A stretch of 64,000 nucleotides of DNA, from assembly GCF_910591885.1 (NCBI RefSeq), contig NC_063279.1:11346001-11410000 (forward strand). Reading direction: 5' to 3'. This DNA is from Bombus terrestris (Eukaryota; Arthropoda; Insecta; Hymenoptera; Apidae). The notes below the pieces were generated by a model that was given only the letters and a program-made list of their open reading frames with translations, ran no database searches and was not told where the DNA came from. The translations under genes were made by a program, and so were the position numbers. Below are positions 24,501 to 39,500 of the stretch, piece by piece (position 1 is the stretch's first letter; every line of letters begins with the position of its first letter).

Positions 24501-27500
24501 GCCTCGAAGCTTCTATCGTTCGTTTTTCAAGTGGCCGCTGACCCACGCGAGTAGTGGCTCGTTATTAATCGCGGTTCTGCATATACAGTGAGTCATCAGA
24601 GAGGCCGCGTACAAAAGTAACCACGATAGGAGGATGATCCGTGGATCGAACCGGTTCGGAGATAAGGAAGATAACCAAGAGGAGACTCGTCACACGAGAA
24701 ATTGATCAAGAAACGAGCCCGTTCCAATTTTCATCGCGGCCACGGAAACGGGCTCGGACTTTGCCGTTGCTTTTTCTCGTCTCTTCTTTTGAGCCACGAT
24801 CACTGACAATTGCGATTCGACCGAAGTAATAAATTCCTCGGCATTTAAGTCATAAACGCGACACTGAGGATCATCCTTTTCTCATACTTCTGGAAAAACT
24901 CTATGGAGCTCGATTTATTTCTTCGATTCTATTACGACGACGATTCGTTTGGATCTGTTCGAAGGGAATTTGAGATGGATTATGTATGTTGCTGTACAAG
25001 CTACGTAGTGTTAGATTGTTCAAAAAGTGTCTTTCTTTTACAGACGTGTCTTTTACAACGATGCATTCTTATACAAACAGAACGTTGTGATCTTTATTTT
25101 GATAGAACAAAATGGATCATTGGTAATTTGATACGAAGAATCTTGTGTATTCATTATTTCCTTATAAAACGAAAGAAACTTTTCGGACGACCTAATGTAT
25201 AATGATATACATAGATGCGTCTTTCCCAATTTACATTTTCTATGGAAATTGAATAAACGATTAAAGAGATAACAAGGAAATGGAATCTGAATAAACATTT
25301 ATTTATTATTCAACAAACATTTAGCAATTTATTTATTATGGAATAAACATTTATTGGGCAACAAATCTTTTTCAAACTTTTCCTCCCTTTCTCCAACGAA
25401 ATCTCAAGGTAAATTTCCACCTGAACGAGCAGCTCTAAATGAGAAGCTAGCGAGAGAGAAAGACAGCAAGAGTAGCAATTAACGGAATATCCGATTAAGA
25501 TCCAGTCGTGAAGTTTCCCAGGAAGGTCGGTTCTTCTTTCGTCGAAAAGAAGTACCGTTCGGTTGGCCCGTCAATTCTGAGTAATCCTAATTGACCGGTC
25601 GGGATGATTTGCACAGAGGAAAGTCACTTGGAAGATTTGCTAGTTGGCAGAATAAGGTGTAAATAAAAAATGGCGGTTTCTCTAACAGAGGATGACCGAT
25701 TCTACGTTCAACGTAATTCTCTTGTTTGACATATTCGACTGCCCATTAACATTCGAGACGACGACGCTTCTGTGAAAATGTAGACTTGCCTGAGTAAAGT
25801 AAATGACGTTCCATGAGAGAACTGTGTCGAATTGTCTCTATACGTTCTAGGTACACGATAGAATTTATAAATAGAAAGTTCAGAGAAACAAAAGGCAGAG
25901 AAAGAAAGTCTGGCGTCCGGTGACTCTTTACATAAACCAGAATCCATCCCTCGGTCAAGACAGCCACTAGCTGTACAATTGTAATACCTGTAACAATTGT
26001 CGGACCTCAATAATCCTAAGGAACTGTCTTAAAACTTAATAGTTAAGATCCTTAATTGTTATAAAAGATATTCAAGTCGAGAAGTTCCTTATGGTTATTG
26101 TTCAATCAGGTAAAAAATGGGAAGGTCGGGGTTTTTTTCATGTTCAACGGTCATTTCCACCCGTAAACGACCGGTGGTTGGGCGACCAACCCTCAGCAAT
26201 AATTTTCCCCTGCGACAGCATCGTTATCGAACTTCACTGGTTTATCAGCCTTAGATCAGTCAACATTTCTTAACTGGTTTTTCATCCGTTGACCGGTCAA
26301 TGTCTTGACTGGTTCTTCGTTTATTGATCAGTCATCAGTTGTAACTTACTATTTACACGTCTCTGAGAATACGTCTATACCCACGACGCGCAGCTATTTA
26401 TATCTACAAAGTTGCTGGAATAAAGTATATATTATAACCTGTTACTTCAGTGTTATAATCAGTCAACTACCTCTATTATCCTAATCGAAATAGGAGATCG
26501 ACCAATCCGTTTACCTAATCGTAACGAGAATTTACTCTCGTTGACGCGATCTACCGCGAAAACGTCTTTCTGCGAACGGTCGAACAGAAAGAGCTTATAT
26601 ATTTTATGATAAAAATTCAGAGAAAGGAATATTGGAATCCCTGAGACTCGAAGTTTCATAGAATAATACGTGAAGTGGTTCTACTAGGATAAGAACGTAT
26701 GTAGTAGAACTCTGATATTGCAATATTGTAAAGAACTTTTCCTCCTGCAAAAAGCAGTATTATTATAATTATCTACGAACTCATTTTTGGGATTGTTGTC
26801 GTTTTGCTTGGCCGAATTCATAGAAAGGTTTATCGCTGAAGGATGGAGAAACGGCTTAGAATTTCTTTCCATAGTGTTTGTTTGCTAATTGAGGAGAGGA
26901 TTCGCGGTAGAGACCGTTTCGCTTGGCCCTGTCCTAATTAGCGAATTTTTATTGCGAGAAAAGCCGTTCTAATGGCTCTCTACGGATTTTGAGTGGCAAT
27001 TAAGGAGCCTTCTACAGAAGACTAATTTGGTGAATCGTTAGAATAGGCAGGACGATTTGAAACTCATGTTTATTCGCGGTATCCTGTACTCTAATTAACG
27101 ATTCTAATTTTCGATCCTTCGAAACCGTTTTGCCAGAGATCCGGTCAAGTGTATTTCATGATATAACATGATTAGTTGCCTGATTCCTTACTATCGCGAT
27201 CATCGATACTCTTCTTCAGATAAAAGAATGACTCTATCTTTCTTTGGCATTTTTTGCTGATTATCGTGACAAACGTGAAACCAAGTCTGTGAAATATCGC
27301 GGTGTTTATCTCAACATAACAAAATGGATCGTGCGTAATTCGATAAAATAATATAAAATAAAAAATGCTGTGCGTCTATTATTTACTCATAAAACGAAAG
27401 AAACTTTTCGGACAACCTAATACATATAATGCATTTAATGGAAGAACCAAATCTTCGATGGACTCCCTTTCCTCTAGCATTGCCCGTAAAAATTTGGATT

Positions 27501-30500
27501 TGCATAAACATCAGTAGGTTACTAATTATTTATCATATAATAACATTTACGCCAATCGTGACAATTGTATTAAACGATGTTCACAAATACAATGTATATA
27601 ACACATGCTAATTAAGAAATCTTAGAATCTTCAGAAATATTTAGAAACTTAAAGGAACCGAAAACTAAACATATAACATAAAACCACGAAAATTATAATT
27701 TCCTTGTCATCACGCAGCCGTTTTGAAACGAAATGCGCGATGAACGTGCCGTGTGGCAGTCAGCCACCTCATCATCCCCTTTGTTTGCCGCCGCTCCTGT
27801 GTTATCATCATCCTCGTGCTTCTTCCGACGAGATCGACGCTTCCACTCATCGTCATACACGTAACCCGTATTCGAAGCCTGGCCAGACAACCTGGCAACG
27901 TTGTAAAACCCATTCTTCCACCTTCCCCTCTCTCACCTGTTACCTGTCCAACGTCCCCACCGTACGAACACCTATGATTGTCTCTGTTTAACCAGTACGA
28001 AAAATCTGTTCCTCCTCGTTCGTCGTTGCCCGCGGACAATCAGGTAAACGTAAACCCAGGCCTGGTGTACCGTCACTTCACGCTCGGTTCTTGAATCAGT
28101 CGAGGCAACGCCGTCGAGACGCGTGCTGCTTCCACCTTTCTTCGATCGATCGATCGCCGATCGCGAGTAGGTACGACGTAGTTTCGATTCGTGACGATTT
28201 CGAGCGAGTTTGGAAGTTTAAAGACGACGGGATCTTTGGGATTTGGTTCGTGACATAGGAAGTGCGGCTTTGCTGAGCTTGAGAAATCGGCTCAGGGATT
28301 CTGAGGTGAGTTTCTTCACAGTTTTGCAAGTTTCGATTCGTAGAATGTAATAGATAATAGTCTCTCGGTTTAAGTTTCTAGTAATCAGTTGGTTATTCAA
28401 GTGATTGTTAGTTATTGACAATTAGAACATTATATCTGATACAAGATATTTACAAGTTATGTGTGATCATCTTAAAGACGTCTGCGATCTTAAAGACGTC
28501 TAAAGGAAACTAAACTTGGGTCAGTCTAGGAGTCTAAGCTTCTTACAAAATATAATCTGTTTTTGTCGAGTCGTAAAAATAATTTGAACCATGTGCGTGA
28601 CATGGTCTTATAAAGCAAGAGGGTCATTTTAATGTGTGCCCAACAATTGTTGAAATGGTTTGAATTGGTTTAAAAATCTTCAGGAATAAAAGTAAATCTG
28701 TGTAAAAGTTGAAAAGTTCCCTATTATATACAAATATTTATTAACATCCGAACATTCTAACATAAGAATGTTCAACCTCTTATCTTCACACCTTTCATAC
28801 AATTTTCTGAACCTTTTCTTCTTCGAGGAAACTTTCCCGGAAATAAAAAATATCTTAATCGGAAATATCGCGTGAGAAATATATCTAATCAATAAAACGA
28901 AGCTTTACTCCAAACGCAAGTGATGTGTGTACAAAAATGAAGAAAATCTGTTTAAGCCTCGTAATCGACGAGATAACGTATAGGTACGATCGTTATCATC
29001 GGTCTGGTTCTTGTGAATCGACGACCAATCGATTACATAACGCGTACACGCGTCGATGACCATCGAGAATTTCGAACGATGGTTAATTAGCGTGGCTAAT
29101 ACATCTTTCGCAGCGATCATGGTAAATCGAATCTTTTCATACGAGAAACGCTATCCGGTTGTGTGTTCGCTTTTGCGCAGCAAGAATCGCTCGGCTACTT
29201 TCAACGCGATTTTTCCTCCCGCTCTGACGGTTTTAATTGGTGAACACCGGAGTGGAAAAAGATTTCTTCGATTTCTCGAACGAGGATGTGGAAACTGGGC
29301 AAACTGTCCGTTTCTAAACCAGAAAAATGATGGTCGATGAATGGATCTTTACGTACTTATGGGACATTCGAATATATAAAAGCGTATATAGTATACGATA
29401 CATACGATAATATACGATATATATATTATATACTATAATTATACATATAATATACAATGTACATTGTATGTTAACGTATACAAATTATCCACAGAGAAGC
29501 ACAATTATAATATCAAGATTACAGGATAAAAGTATAATAAGTACGCTTCCGGTAATTTTTTCACTTTAACTAAAAACAGGGAAACAAGAAATGCAAAGTG
29601 CTGTTAGGTCCGAAGATATATATACTTTAATGCTGTTTTGATCTTATCTGCAAATCATTCTCTATCTAAACTATCGTTAAATAAATAATCAGATAAAAAC
29701 TGTTGAAGATCAAGTAGAATGATTATCCACTGCAAAAATGCATCGATTATCTTATCTGAAACTCTTTCTCTATCTAAACGGGCGCCAGCAGCGTTCTCGT
29801 TGGTTTTTCCAAGCCTATCGATGACTTCTTTCTACTGCCAAAAAAACGCACGCGATCTGGGTTTGCGGCGCTTCGATTAAGAAACCATGGTCTGCCTGAT
29901 GAAATCTCGACGCAGCCATGGAGAAATCATTAAGCCGCTTGCAATCGTTCCAGGTGCGTGCATTATGCGCGTGCAGGTGCACGTGCAACGACTGGTTTGT
30001 CTATTACTTTTATTTCCATTTCTTTTATTTAAACGTTAGTCTGTTATCATAACATCGAATGCAAATGTTTGATTATCAGTCCAAGGTGCTGGCCAAATCA
30101 AAATGGGTTAAATTCTTAATGGAGCGTTGTAGTTCTATCAATATATAATAACAATATATCTATACATATCGTATACATACTATACTATACATAAGTATGC
30201 GGTCATTTTGAACGAGGTATACCAATTATACTAATTAATGATGAATTATTAGTTGGAAATAACACTTTATCTTTTTATGGAATCGCTAAACTATAATACT
30301 AAATTACTTCGTAAAAATTAGATGATAATATAGTTTACTACTATGTACATACATTTATTATTTAAATATCATTTTAGAAGAATCTTCTTGATCCAGCTCG
30401 TAGTCCAATTTAAAAATCTGAGAAAAATCTGTTAAAAAGCAACAGTTAAGAATTTGAGGCAAATCTATCTCTTTTATGTACTTTTTATTTCTTTATTATT

Positions 30501-33500
30501 TCTCAAATAATGGCATCTACGGTACATTTCAATCTCTTTCATTTTATTAATATCCAAGCAAGGTTTTAAAACATTACACGTGTAAGAACATACATTACTA
30601 TCATACTTGCGATAAATTTTATCGATGCTGCAACTAATGGATTACACGATATATTGGAAAGCTGAGAGAAAAATCCGAAATAATCGTTGCAACAATGCAG
30701 CGATAGCGTGCATGGGTCAGATATCTGGATAGACGATCCAAGATTTGTACGAAATGGATTGATAATTTCAATTTAATTGCACGCATCATCGAAAAATACG
30801 GATCTACCAGTATCACACCGATCCGGTCTCCCAATCTTTTTCCACTGTTTCGTTCGTTCGGTGTCGCTCAAGGTAACGCGAGCGCGAAAAAACGGCGGGA
30901 GAAACGCGGGACAACAAAAACCGGCGGCTCTCGAGTGCGGATCGTTGCGAAATCGACGAGGTCGCGATTGCACTTGCTCGCTAGAACAATAACGAAACAC
31001 GCAGAAGTTGGAGAACGGAGATCGCGATAACGTACATCGTATCTGTCGCCGTCTTTAACGCGATTAAAACGAGTTTCCGGTCGCGCTCTGCAATTTCTGC
31101 ATATTTCTCCGTGGGTTGATGTTGGAAAATGGACAAGCAGAGAAGAAAAAGATATTCGAAGTAACGTTGGAATTCTCGGTATTCGTTACTTTCAACACGT
31201 TTTCACACTCTTCTTTAGTGTACACAACGATTTCTATTACTTTGTACAGTTGCGCGTTTAAAAGGTTGTCGCAAGAGTGGAGTTTCTAATACTTGACGTA
31301 TCTTAATTAAGCGACGGGTTTTTAGGTTTATTGTCCTTGCAATTGCTACAGGTATACTAACAGGTATACTATTCTTTTGACGAGAGTAATGTCTATAAGT
31401 ATATAAATATTATTGATAATTTTGATGCTTTAGATAATTTCAGTACTTTATTATTTGTTATTTTTAGTGACACTTGGACATGTACCTGTTTATTTTTATA
31501 AAGTTTTCAATATTTAACGTGTTTTAACTTGAAAATTACAAAGTCAGAAAGAGATTCATCAAGATGACAAGTCGCAGATTTATTGCTTTTGTTAATACTA
31601 GTAAAAATATGTATATGTATTGTTTAGCAAGATTAATTGACTTCTATTAAGATAGACACCTGATTATCTTTGTTCATTTTCATCAGGTCTTTGCTGAAAG
31701 AACGAAAATAATTAAAATTGTCGGTAGATTTAGTATTAAGTCGACTGCCTGTTTCTTTCTGCGGTTCTTCATTTCTAGGATTGATTCATTCGAGGCTGAA
31801 TATGTAATTGGCTATGCTGTCTCGTCGTACGTTAATGATTAAGAAATGACATCGAAGTTCGTTAGATCGTAGATCGACGAGTTCGAAAGCGACAAGAAAG
31901 TCCGCAAATGTGTTCGAGAAACTTTTACTTTCAGCGTCGATGTTTTATTATTGTGCAACCGTCGCAATGTGCATGATAGAGGATACAAAAAGTGGTGTGT
32001 ATAGAAAGTGTTTGTAATGATTTATAACCGGTGGTTGTACCAGTTAAAACAATCATTCCGCGTGTCAAATATCGATGAAGGAACTCATCCTTGTCTCATC
32101 CTGATATTTCAAACAATTTTTTCTTTTCGCCATAACCGTATATTGGACATTCTTGAATAAATTAAAAAACATAAATTCCCAAGACAATGTTTTGAATCTT
32201 AACTTTAAAAAATTTTTTAAGTAGGTTACCAATGAGATTTCGTTAAAAAATTCTACAAAACTGGAATATTCTTAAATTGCGATATTCGATTATCGAAAAG
32301 TTACAGGAGACCTCGGTAACGTCTCTGGCCGGTTCAGCAAGGTTGCCCCGTCGACAACATCTAACTGTTTATTCTATACGGTATCCGAGCAGCCAGTGTG
32401 GGAATTCATATTTTTAACCGGTTTGATCGTTTCCTATCGTCCCTCGAAATGTTCCTTTCACCGTTTAACGAAACTGCCACCGTGAAATTCGAGCCGAATC
32501 CAGGGTCGAATTGCGTGCACCGTAAGTACCATTCGACGTTTCGTCCCGTGGTTTTGAAGTCGAAGGAGAACAAATTAACTGTGAATATTTATTAACTCGT
32601 TGCATTGCCATTCAGTCGTACTTGAAGTACTGAATAAATCGATGGTATAATTAAGTTTAAGAAATGTAAAAACAAAATTAAAGAGGAAGACTTCTTCCAG
32701 TTTTATGGTCCATTTTGTTGCGTGCCAAATTCGGGGTCGTTGAATTGCGTGCACTGCTATGCATATAGTGTTTCCGTTCTTTGATTCCCAAGTCGTAGTA
32801 GTTTTATTACCATTAATTTACAGAGTAGTATGAACGGGAATTGAGGCAAACGGCCAAAGTAGTATCATAAATTGTACATCTTTAATGCTACTATATTATA
32901 ATTATTAAAATTTATAGGGTAAATGATGCAGGGAAAACGTAGCATTAACATCTAGACCCGGAATGGCAAGAACTGTTGCCAATAAAAGAATAATTATTCT
33001 CTAAATTCTTCATCCTGAATTCTTCGCTACTTTATCACGCATAAATAGTTTTAAATATCGAACGAATCGAGCTCATTTAAAGATATAAAAACGAAATTAA
33101 AATTCTCCTCATTTTATTATGTGTCTTGTCGAATTCGTTTTTCAGTTTTACGAGGCGGCACTTTAAACTTCTTTTACTGTTTACAAAAAGCACAAATGAT
33201 TTCGCAAGATTCACTGATATCTCACAAAATCACTAAGCTATATAAATACGGACGTTTAAAGCCGAATAATGCTGCAACGTTATATAGCGGTCTCGACGTT
33301 ACGACATTTGTCGTTTCACCCCTCGAGGATCCACTTTTACGATCGTGCGCCGATTCCGCGAGAATATTACATTAGAATTGTCATTTCCGCGACAGGATCT
33401 AGAAATCCCGAGCTTCCCGTGGCCTAAAGCCACGATAATATCGACGTATAATTCGCGTTCCTTCGCTCCGACCGCTGATCCTTGAGAGATCCGGGATAAA

Positions 33501-36500
33501 CAAGATCGTAAAACTCGCGTGGATCGGTTCGTTCCACGAACACGAATGCGACCCGCTCCTTCTTCCGAGCTTTAATCTCGAGGAATAGTTAATTACGTGC
33601 GACCCTCTTTTTAAGGTTCGTCTCTTCACCAAATTAAATTTCATCCACGGAAGTGTGCGAAAAGAGGAGAAATATAAAAGACCGATATTTCTCGCGAAAT
33701 TGTTTAATTTCTTGCGATGACTATATGATTGGTTGTTTACTAATTTGCTACTATTCTTTGTGAAGAGAAAATTGGATTAAAATGTATTCTATAAAAATCC
33801 TGTAGCTTCCTTTGATATTCCTTTCGATCTGTCTGTTCTTAAAAACACGACACTTTAAAAAAAAATATATTCGACCGTGAAATTGAGATTCTTGGATAGA
33901 TAGAAAAATTCTGATCAACATAATAAAAGTTAGGGACATAAGGTCAAGAATGTATGTGGATCATTATGAAAGAATTGACGAAGTTAGTTAATAACGAATG
34001 AATGGCGTAGGATACTTGGTTTTCTGTGTCTGATTACGATTCAGATCATGCCGGTGGAGTGTCCAGCCGGCGTGGCCCAGTGACATTCTTCTTTTCTTTG
34101 TCACGTAGCTTGCATGACCCATTGCCCTCGACTGGCAATGACCACGATGTTCTCGTTTGCTTTTTATCGCGTTGGACTGTGATGCTACTGCGGCAGAAAA
34201 TGTCACGAGTCATTTTCACGCGGTTCTCAGGAAATCACCGTACAAATTTGACGTCGAAACGAATCAGGTTATTTAACAGCACGACATTTTCATTAGCATC
34301 ACGAAGTCTTTGAAAATTCTGTTCGGTAAATATCAACACTTTAATGACTGGCAACATCAATTAGCTTGGTACTTTCACTAAAGAAATTCCATCGTTAATG
34401 GATAATCTTTTTTGGAGCACGGTGTTAATACACTAGCGTACATTTCCCTCGTTTGAGATAAAAATCACATGACACAGATGTTAAATGTTCCAAGACTTTC
34501 TCCTCGCTAAAATCTGACTAAGTACCCAAATTAGACACGTGATGTTAATAAACTATTTATAGATTTCTCTAAATGCATTCACATCCTTTACATTCTAATC
34601 AAAATAAAGAAGAACAACCGAAAGGAGTAAATAAACTTTCACGATACACCAAATGCTATGACGATTAAGGAATTGAAATGGAAAATGATTAAGTGTGATG
34701 AGCAAAGAATGAAAAGGGAGCACGTGTCTATTAATCGTAATACTTATCATTGTGGTTTTGATAACTTCCTAATGATTTTTTAATTTACTTAATACATTAA
34801 GGACCAACGCTGCGTTAACGCAATGTTTAATTTGCGAACTTCTATCGATCAATTTACATTATCGAATTCTGCTTTTTAAATTCGTATCTAAGAAATGAAA
34901 TCCGAAGAATTCGCTCGACATTATTTTTGTCGTTATCCTAGATTCTTCAATTTTACGAAATTAATAAAAATTCAAATATTTGTAAGATTATAACAAATTT
35001 ACCTATTACCTGATCCTTAACTTTTCATAAGTGTCCTAATACTCGAATAACTAACGAACAAGGACCTAAATCGTTCACCAATTGCAACTTAATCACCAAA
35101 AACTGACTGCATTTGTTTCAGAAAATCTAAAAAAGCCACAGGAGCTAGGAAAAAGAGATCATGGAATCCTGGTTGAGCGACGTGCAGCGCGTACGAATTC
35201 CACGGCCGAAATTCGGTAGCGGGAACTCGGTGAGACGGTCGAATTCCACGGTACAGCACGTGCGACCGGAAGTGCTCTCGCGGCAGACCCAGGACGTGGC
35301 TAAGGCCACAGAAGAGTTACGACAGGCTCTCCAGGACAAGCTCTGACTGGCCGATCATCGATGAGGAACCAGCAAAAATTGATCGAGCAAAACACATTCG
35401 AGTTCGAGAGTCACCGTTGTATAAGATTCTGTACCAGACCGTCGCTTTGTCGCCTGTCCACTTTCTTCCGCCATAACCAGAGAACGAATCGTTGTTTCGT
35501 GTTATTTCGTGACATGTTCCGTTCCAGACTCGCGGCAAAGCCATTCTTGCGAAAAGGACAATAGAACTCGACGCTCGAGGATGAATGTTGCCGGACTTCC
35601 GGATTTCGCCGAGTGATGATGATGAACTGTGCTCGAGGAAAGTCGCGAATGGGGGAAACGGAGCGTTTGGTACGTCTGTGAAGGTGGATGCTGAATATTG
35701 TTGAAGCGTGAATGTGGATGACAGTGTAATAGAACGGTGGTTGGTCGGATTTTTCAGTGAGTTTAATAGAAATATTCGTAAGCTTGGAAATAATTTTCAG
35801 AGCGAACGCTCATGCAAATTCGTGTTTTCACAAGCAGATAGAAGGGCCGACATAAAGAATTCAAACTTGAATAGGAGCATTGAATGAAACTACTCATTCA
35901 TATTGTTAGGAGACAATAATGTTCGAATAACTAGCGTTCTATTGCGTGTAGTCTGTCGTTTGAAACGTGTGTGAATACGAGTCAGTATTAGGAATCATAT
36001 TTGTTCTCTGTGAAACTACATTCGGCGAGGCTATGTACAGTTTGCCAGTAGTCGCTTTCTGTTACGATTTCCATATCAAAACCATACTTCCTTCGAACCT
36101 TTTGTAATTTATGCACGCGACGTTTGTTTCTTCTTTCAATGTTAAAACGAGACTGAAAGATAAAAACCTGTTGAAACCGTAAAGTACGTGTCGATTATTT
36201 CATTCTGTTGCGCCATTTCCCCCTTAAAAAGACTAGAATTTAATTCAACTAAGGAATCGAATAGAAACTAAATTAAAAAGTACATTAATTAAACTATAAT
36301 TGTCAATACATACTGCTGGTAAATAAACGATAAGGATGAAGAAAACATGAAAAATGAAAATAGCTACATCGGCGATAAAGTATTAAAAGAAGTATTTAAA
36401 TGACACATTTACGACTTCGTTGCGTCGTAAAGGTAAAAAAGAGATTCTTTTCTCGATCTCGGGCTCCTCTTCAAGGATATCAAGCAGCTCGTTTGCGCTC

Positions 36501-39500
36501 GGTCGACGATCTCCCGTCCCAAGGCCAGCAAAAGTCCATCAACGTTAACCGCCGCGAAATAGAGACATTTCGCGGCTGGATCGGGCCATGCTATCTGTAC
36601 ACCATGATCGATCGGGCCTGGATAATTAATTCAGACCTGGAACACCTCCTTCGACTGGCTACGGGATCTCGTCGAGCGGATATACGGGCCATGGCGAACA
36701 TCGATCGACCTGGCGTGATCAACGTCCATAAATCGAACTTGTTTCCAGATGGACCCGTGAGAAGATACCCTCGATCGCGTTGGATCACCTGTCCAGCATG
36801 GTAACCAGACTCCATGAACGTATGATTTTGTATTGACCACGCGAAAAATGAGATAAGATCGAGAGAGTAATAGGACGATGTTAATGGATTTCAGTTTGCT
36901 TTAGACTTTTTCTTTTAAGCAAATTGCAGTTGGTAAACGGTTAGTATATGTGTAATTAAGGTATTGTGAAGAGACGATTGTAAAAGTAAATTGGTCAGGC
37001 TATTCTACTGATTAGAGTAGTATAGTAAGCAATCACAGTTAGGGTATTAAAGTAGCGAGGAATTGTTCAGTATACGATACGTATACGATCAAGGTATTTT
37101 CAAGGAAATAACTATAAAAATGAAGTAAGTTAAGATATCGGTTATGGGTTAAGGTATTAAAGTAGTAAGCGATCATGGTTAGGATATTAAAATACTAAGC
37201 CATTGGAGTAAAACATAAAGTAATAAACTAGTAGTTAGTACATATATAATCTCGATATCGTATTGAAAGGACTATAAAAGTAATATAATAAGTAATCGTG
37301 AGATCAAGCTATTATAAGGTAATATAATATAATAATGGCATTGTGGTGAAATGATTAAAAGTAAGAAAAAGATAAGGAAAGCCTTGGTAGGTTTAAGAAG
37401 ATTAGCATCTTTATGCTTTCGCGTGAAGATAAAAATTGTGTTGTTAAGAGCATTCCAAGATGAATGGATAGATTGGTAGGCGTCGATGTTCTGCTTAGTC
37501 GAAAGCAAATAGTAAGTTCGATTTAATTTACCTAGTACCTGAGGCAGTTTATGAGCCTGCTAGACCGGTCGATACGTGAGACGACTCTTCCACTCCAGGG
37601 ATTTATCGTTTCGTCTCGCGAAATGTCAAATTGGCAGAGAGCAAAAAGCCAGAATAGCAAGATGACGTTGCCGAAAAACATCATATAACTTTCGAAAGGA
37701 TCGTAATGTAAATTGTTATTATGTTATCCGATGAGACAAACCATCGAGTCATTGTACATTTCATTTTTAATTTTCAATGTTCGTTTAACAATCGATCATT
37801 AATAAGTTGATTGATTGTGATAAATCGATGATATATTTTATGTTAAGGTTGGTGTAAATTATCTATTGCTGTTTATTTGTAAAGAAACAATTTTCTTTAT
37901 TATAGACGTTTTTAAGCGATGTGAGCGATGTAGACGGTATATAGGACGAGAGTAGAACTAAACGCTTCTAATCGAGGTACGCGGGTTGTGTTTCGATGCA
38001 GCCGCGACTTGGTGACTAATTAGGGTGGCTCGTTACACGTAGCAGTTCCTTAATTGGTCGATTCTTGCACGACGACAATCGAGTTAACGGTTTCTTGTTC
38101 ATATAAATGCCATAGTTCATTGACTTCTGTTAATCGACGCCATACGATCGGTAATGAAATTTAATTCGACGAAGGAATTCGCAGCGTCAATTGAAAATAT
38201 TAAATTTGTAACTTCACGTCTAGACGAGATCGATACAATTATTGTAAGGGCTGAGTTTATAATTTACGCGATTAATTTGATTAATTTGAAGCTAAATATC
38301 CGAGTAACAAATTTTTATTTTCATTTATTATTTCGTGTAAAATATAAATATAAACAGTCAAAAGATTAAAAAGTAAAGTGGATCTTTCTTATTTTAAGAA
38401 ATATCTACCATTTTATGTAGAGAAAACCGAGTGAAAAATTTAAAAAGTATGAAACATATCTAATCAGAACATTGCTCTGGAATTCCCTGAGATATATTTG
38501 TATATGTATATCATCAAGTTACATCTGTTTCGGACTTCTCTATTGTTTTTATTAAAACCGTCGATCATTAGCTTTGAATACTCGCGCGAGAAATTTCACC
38601 GCTGTCTCAATTATCCATTTGTTCTGCTCTCATGCGCATCGCATGTGCATCCTGTACCCTCCTTTTCTTGACATTATCACAGGCAAAATACTGTCAGCCA
38701 TTAGCGCAAGACAATTCCGCCATAATACCACAAGGCAATTCATAACCCTGCAAGTCTACTCTCGCTATTTGGACGAATTCTGTATGGTTACTGAATAGTA
38801 CTAACATTGTTAATACGTCTGACATACACGTACGTATTCTACCAACGAAATTACTAAACGTAGAAACATATTAATTCCGAGGGAAATATTTCTTATCTTA
38901 GAGAACAAAAGATCAGAATGAGCGCGATGAAATTTCATTCATACTCGACACTCATAATACATATTCAAACGTTTCTTGATATTTTCTGATATAATAATTT
39001 CCAGAGGAAAACTCACGTTAATTGGAATGTTCCTCAATCAGTCTTTACAATTTATTAATGTATCTGTGTTAAACCATCAGTATCTGTTGTGTTTCCCAAG
39101 TATCCGTTTTGCGCTCGTATATTATTTAATGTATTAATTATTATTTAATGTATCGTACCCGGAAGAGTTTCTACAATTCACCTTACACCATCATTTGATG
39201 TTTATTACATCCTCTATATTCCTTCCAATTATTAAAACTAGTTAATTACTGTCTTCTACTCGCGTTGCATAACTGAACAACTTCCAAACGATCTTCGTAT
39301 CGTGTACAGCTCGTCTACCATCATTTTGTACGTTAATCGGATAAACGAACATTAGATATCAAGATTTAACCAGGAAAGCATCGTATCGCGTAAATACTTC
39401 TCGCTCACGAATATTGTGTACGAGTACATTAAAAGATTCTTTATACGCTATACCGTTTCCAGGTAATTGCTGTTCTCCCGCGAGAAAACAGCCTCGACAA

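Noticed and set aside
36400..36804. 134-codon plus ORF
   Set aside because: Composition is not distinct from the frames open on the opposite strand; no domain or splice context.
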